Assembly (NCBI RefSeq): GCF_036226745.1
Contig: NZ_CP109013.1
Span: 8,184,001 to 8,248,000 of the forward strand
Direction of reading: 5' to 3'
DNA: 64,000 nucleotides
Origin: Streptomyces sp. NBC_00683
GTDB taxonomy: Bacteria > Actinomycetota > Actinomycetes > Streptomycetales > Streptomycetaceae
Below the pieces are notes generated by a model, which worked only from the letters and a program-made list of their open reading frames with translations, ran no database searches and was not told where the DNA came from. Positions 63,832 through 64,000 of this stretch are shown in pieces. The position numbers were made by a program, and so were the translations under genes. The first letter of the stretch is position 1. The number at the start of each line of letters is the position of its first letter.

Positions 63832-64000
63832 CCCGTCGTGTGGCCGTCACCGGAGTCGGAGTCGTCGCACCCGGCGGCATCGGGGTCCCGGCCTTCTGGG
63901 ACCTCCTCTCCAGCGGACGTACAGCGACCCGCGGCATCACCCTGTTCGACCCGGCGGCCTTCCGCTCGCGCATCGCCGCCGAGTGCGACTTCGATCCTGC
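63828..64000 (+). CDS. Type II PKS ketosynthase alpha (whiE-III type), start only
   Basis: The first 57 codons are present; the gene runs off the right edge. [20 protein letters not shown] is the classic N-terminus of the KS-alpha subunit that condenses malonyl units with the chain-length factor. Position directly after the cupin, with an ATGA overlap, is exactly that of whiE-ORFIII. Confidence 0.88.
   Translation, partial: MTRRVAVTGVGVVAPGGIGVPAFWDLLSSGRTATRGITLFDPAAFRSRIAAECDFDP

Overview
The window reads as about 64 kb of Streptomyces chromosome. GC is very high, third codon positions are almost all G or C, GTG starts are common and neighbouring genes often overlap at TGATG, ATGA or GTGA. 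The sugar ABC importer has no ATPase of its own, as is usual where a shared MsiK ATPase serves many importers. The right edge enters a whiE-type spore-pigment cluster. No tRNA, rRNA, insertion sequence, phage or CRISPR was seen.

Layout. (1) 1-5729, minus: methylmalonyl-CoA mutase (mutA, mutB), its GTPase meaB and a partial YdjC-family gene. (2) 5986-12556: small stress or housekeeping genes (DUF6325, a tyrosine phosphatase, a pair of related unknown proteins, DUF1992, a GNAT acetyltransferase, two VOC proteins, DUF6328, DUF6479). (3) 12921-17050: a three-subunit molybdenum aldehyde or xanthine oxidoreductase of the PaoABC type, preceded by a gene of unknown function. (4) 17204-25114: a serine-kinase-like ATPase, succinate-semialdehyde dehydrogenase, a secreted protein, a baeRF-family protein, a DUF1269 remnant, glutaminase with a STAS domain, a secreted endonuclease I and an RlmG-like methyltransferase. 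(5) 25247-30849: an MpaB-like oxygenase coupled to a Ser/Thr kinase with kinesin-light-chain-type TPRs, a DinB protein and a CrtI-like oxidoreductase.

(6) 30865-46149 is the most distinctive block. It is an apparent 11-gene operon on the minus strand, with a divergent LacI regulator at its head. It encodes a sugar-binding lipoprotein, two permeases, an SDR dehydrogenase, two different heparinase II/III-fold proteins, a YesL-like membrane protein, a parallel beta-helix protein, an SGNH esterase, a PL8 lyase and an AXE1-type esterase. Together these look like a system that deacylates and cleaves a uronic-acid polysaccharide outside the cell, imports the oligosaccharides and finishes them inside. 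LacI-type operator candidates lie over both divergent promoters. The substrate cannot be fixed from sequence; a glycosaminoglycan-like or other acetylated uronate polymer is the best guess.

(7) 46253-53627, minus: a GH10-CBM2 xylanase, a SIMPL protein, a secreted serine hydrolase with an extra C-terminal domain and a penicillin-acylase-family amidase. (8) 53779-60251: an acyl-CoA synthetase, a secreted protein beside a class F sortase, phenylacetate-CoA ligase and a double alpha/beta-hydrolase. (9) 60300-64000: the edge of the spore-pigment type II PKS cluster, with a divergent FAD hydroxylase (whiE-VIII type), a SchA/CurD protein (whiE-I), a cupin (whiE-II) and the start of KS-alpha (whiE-III).
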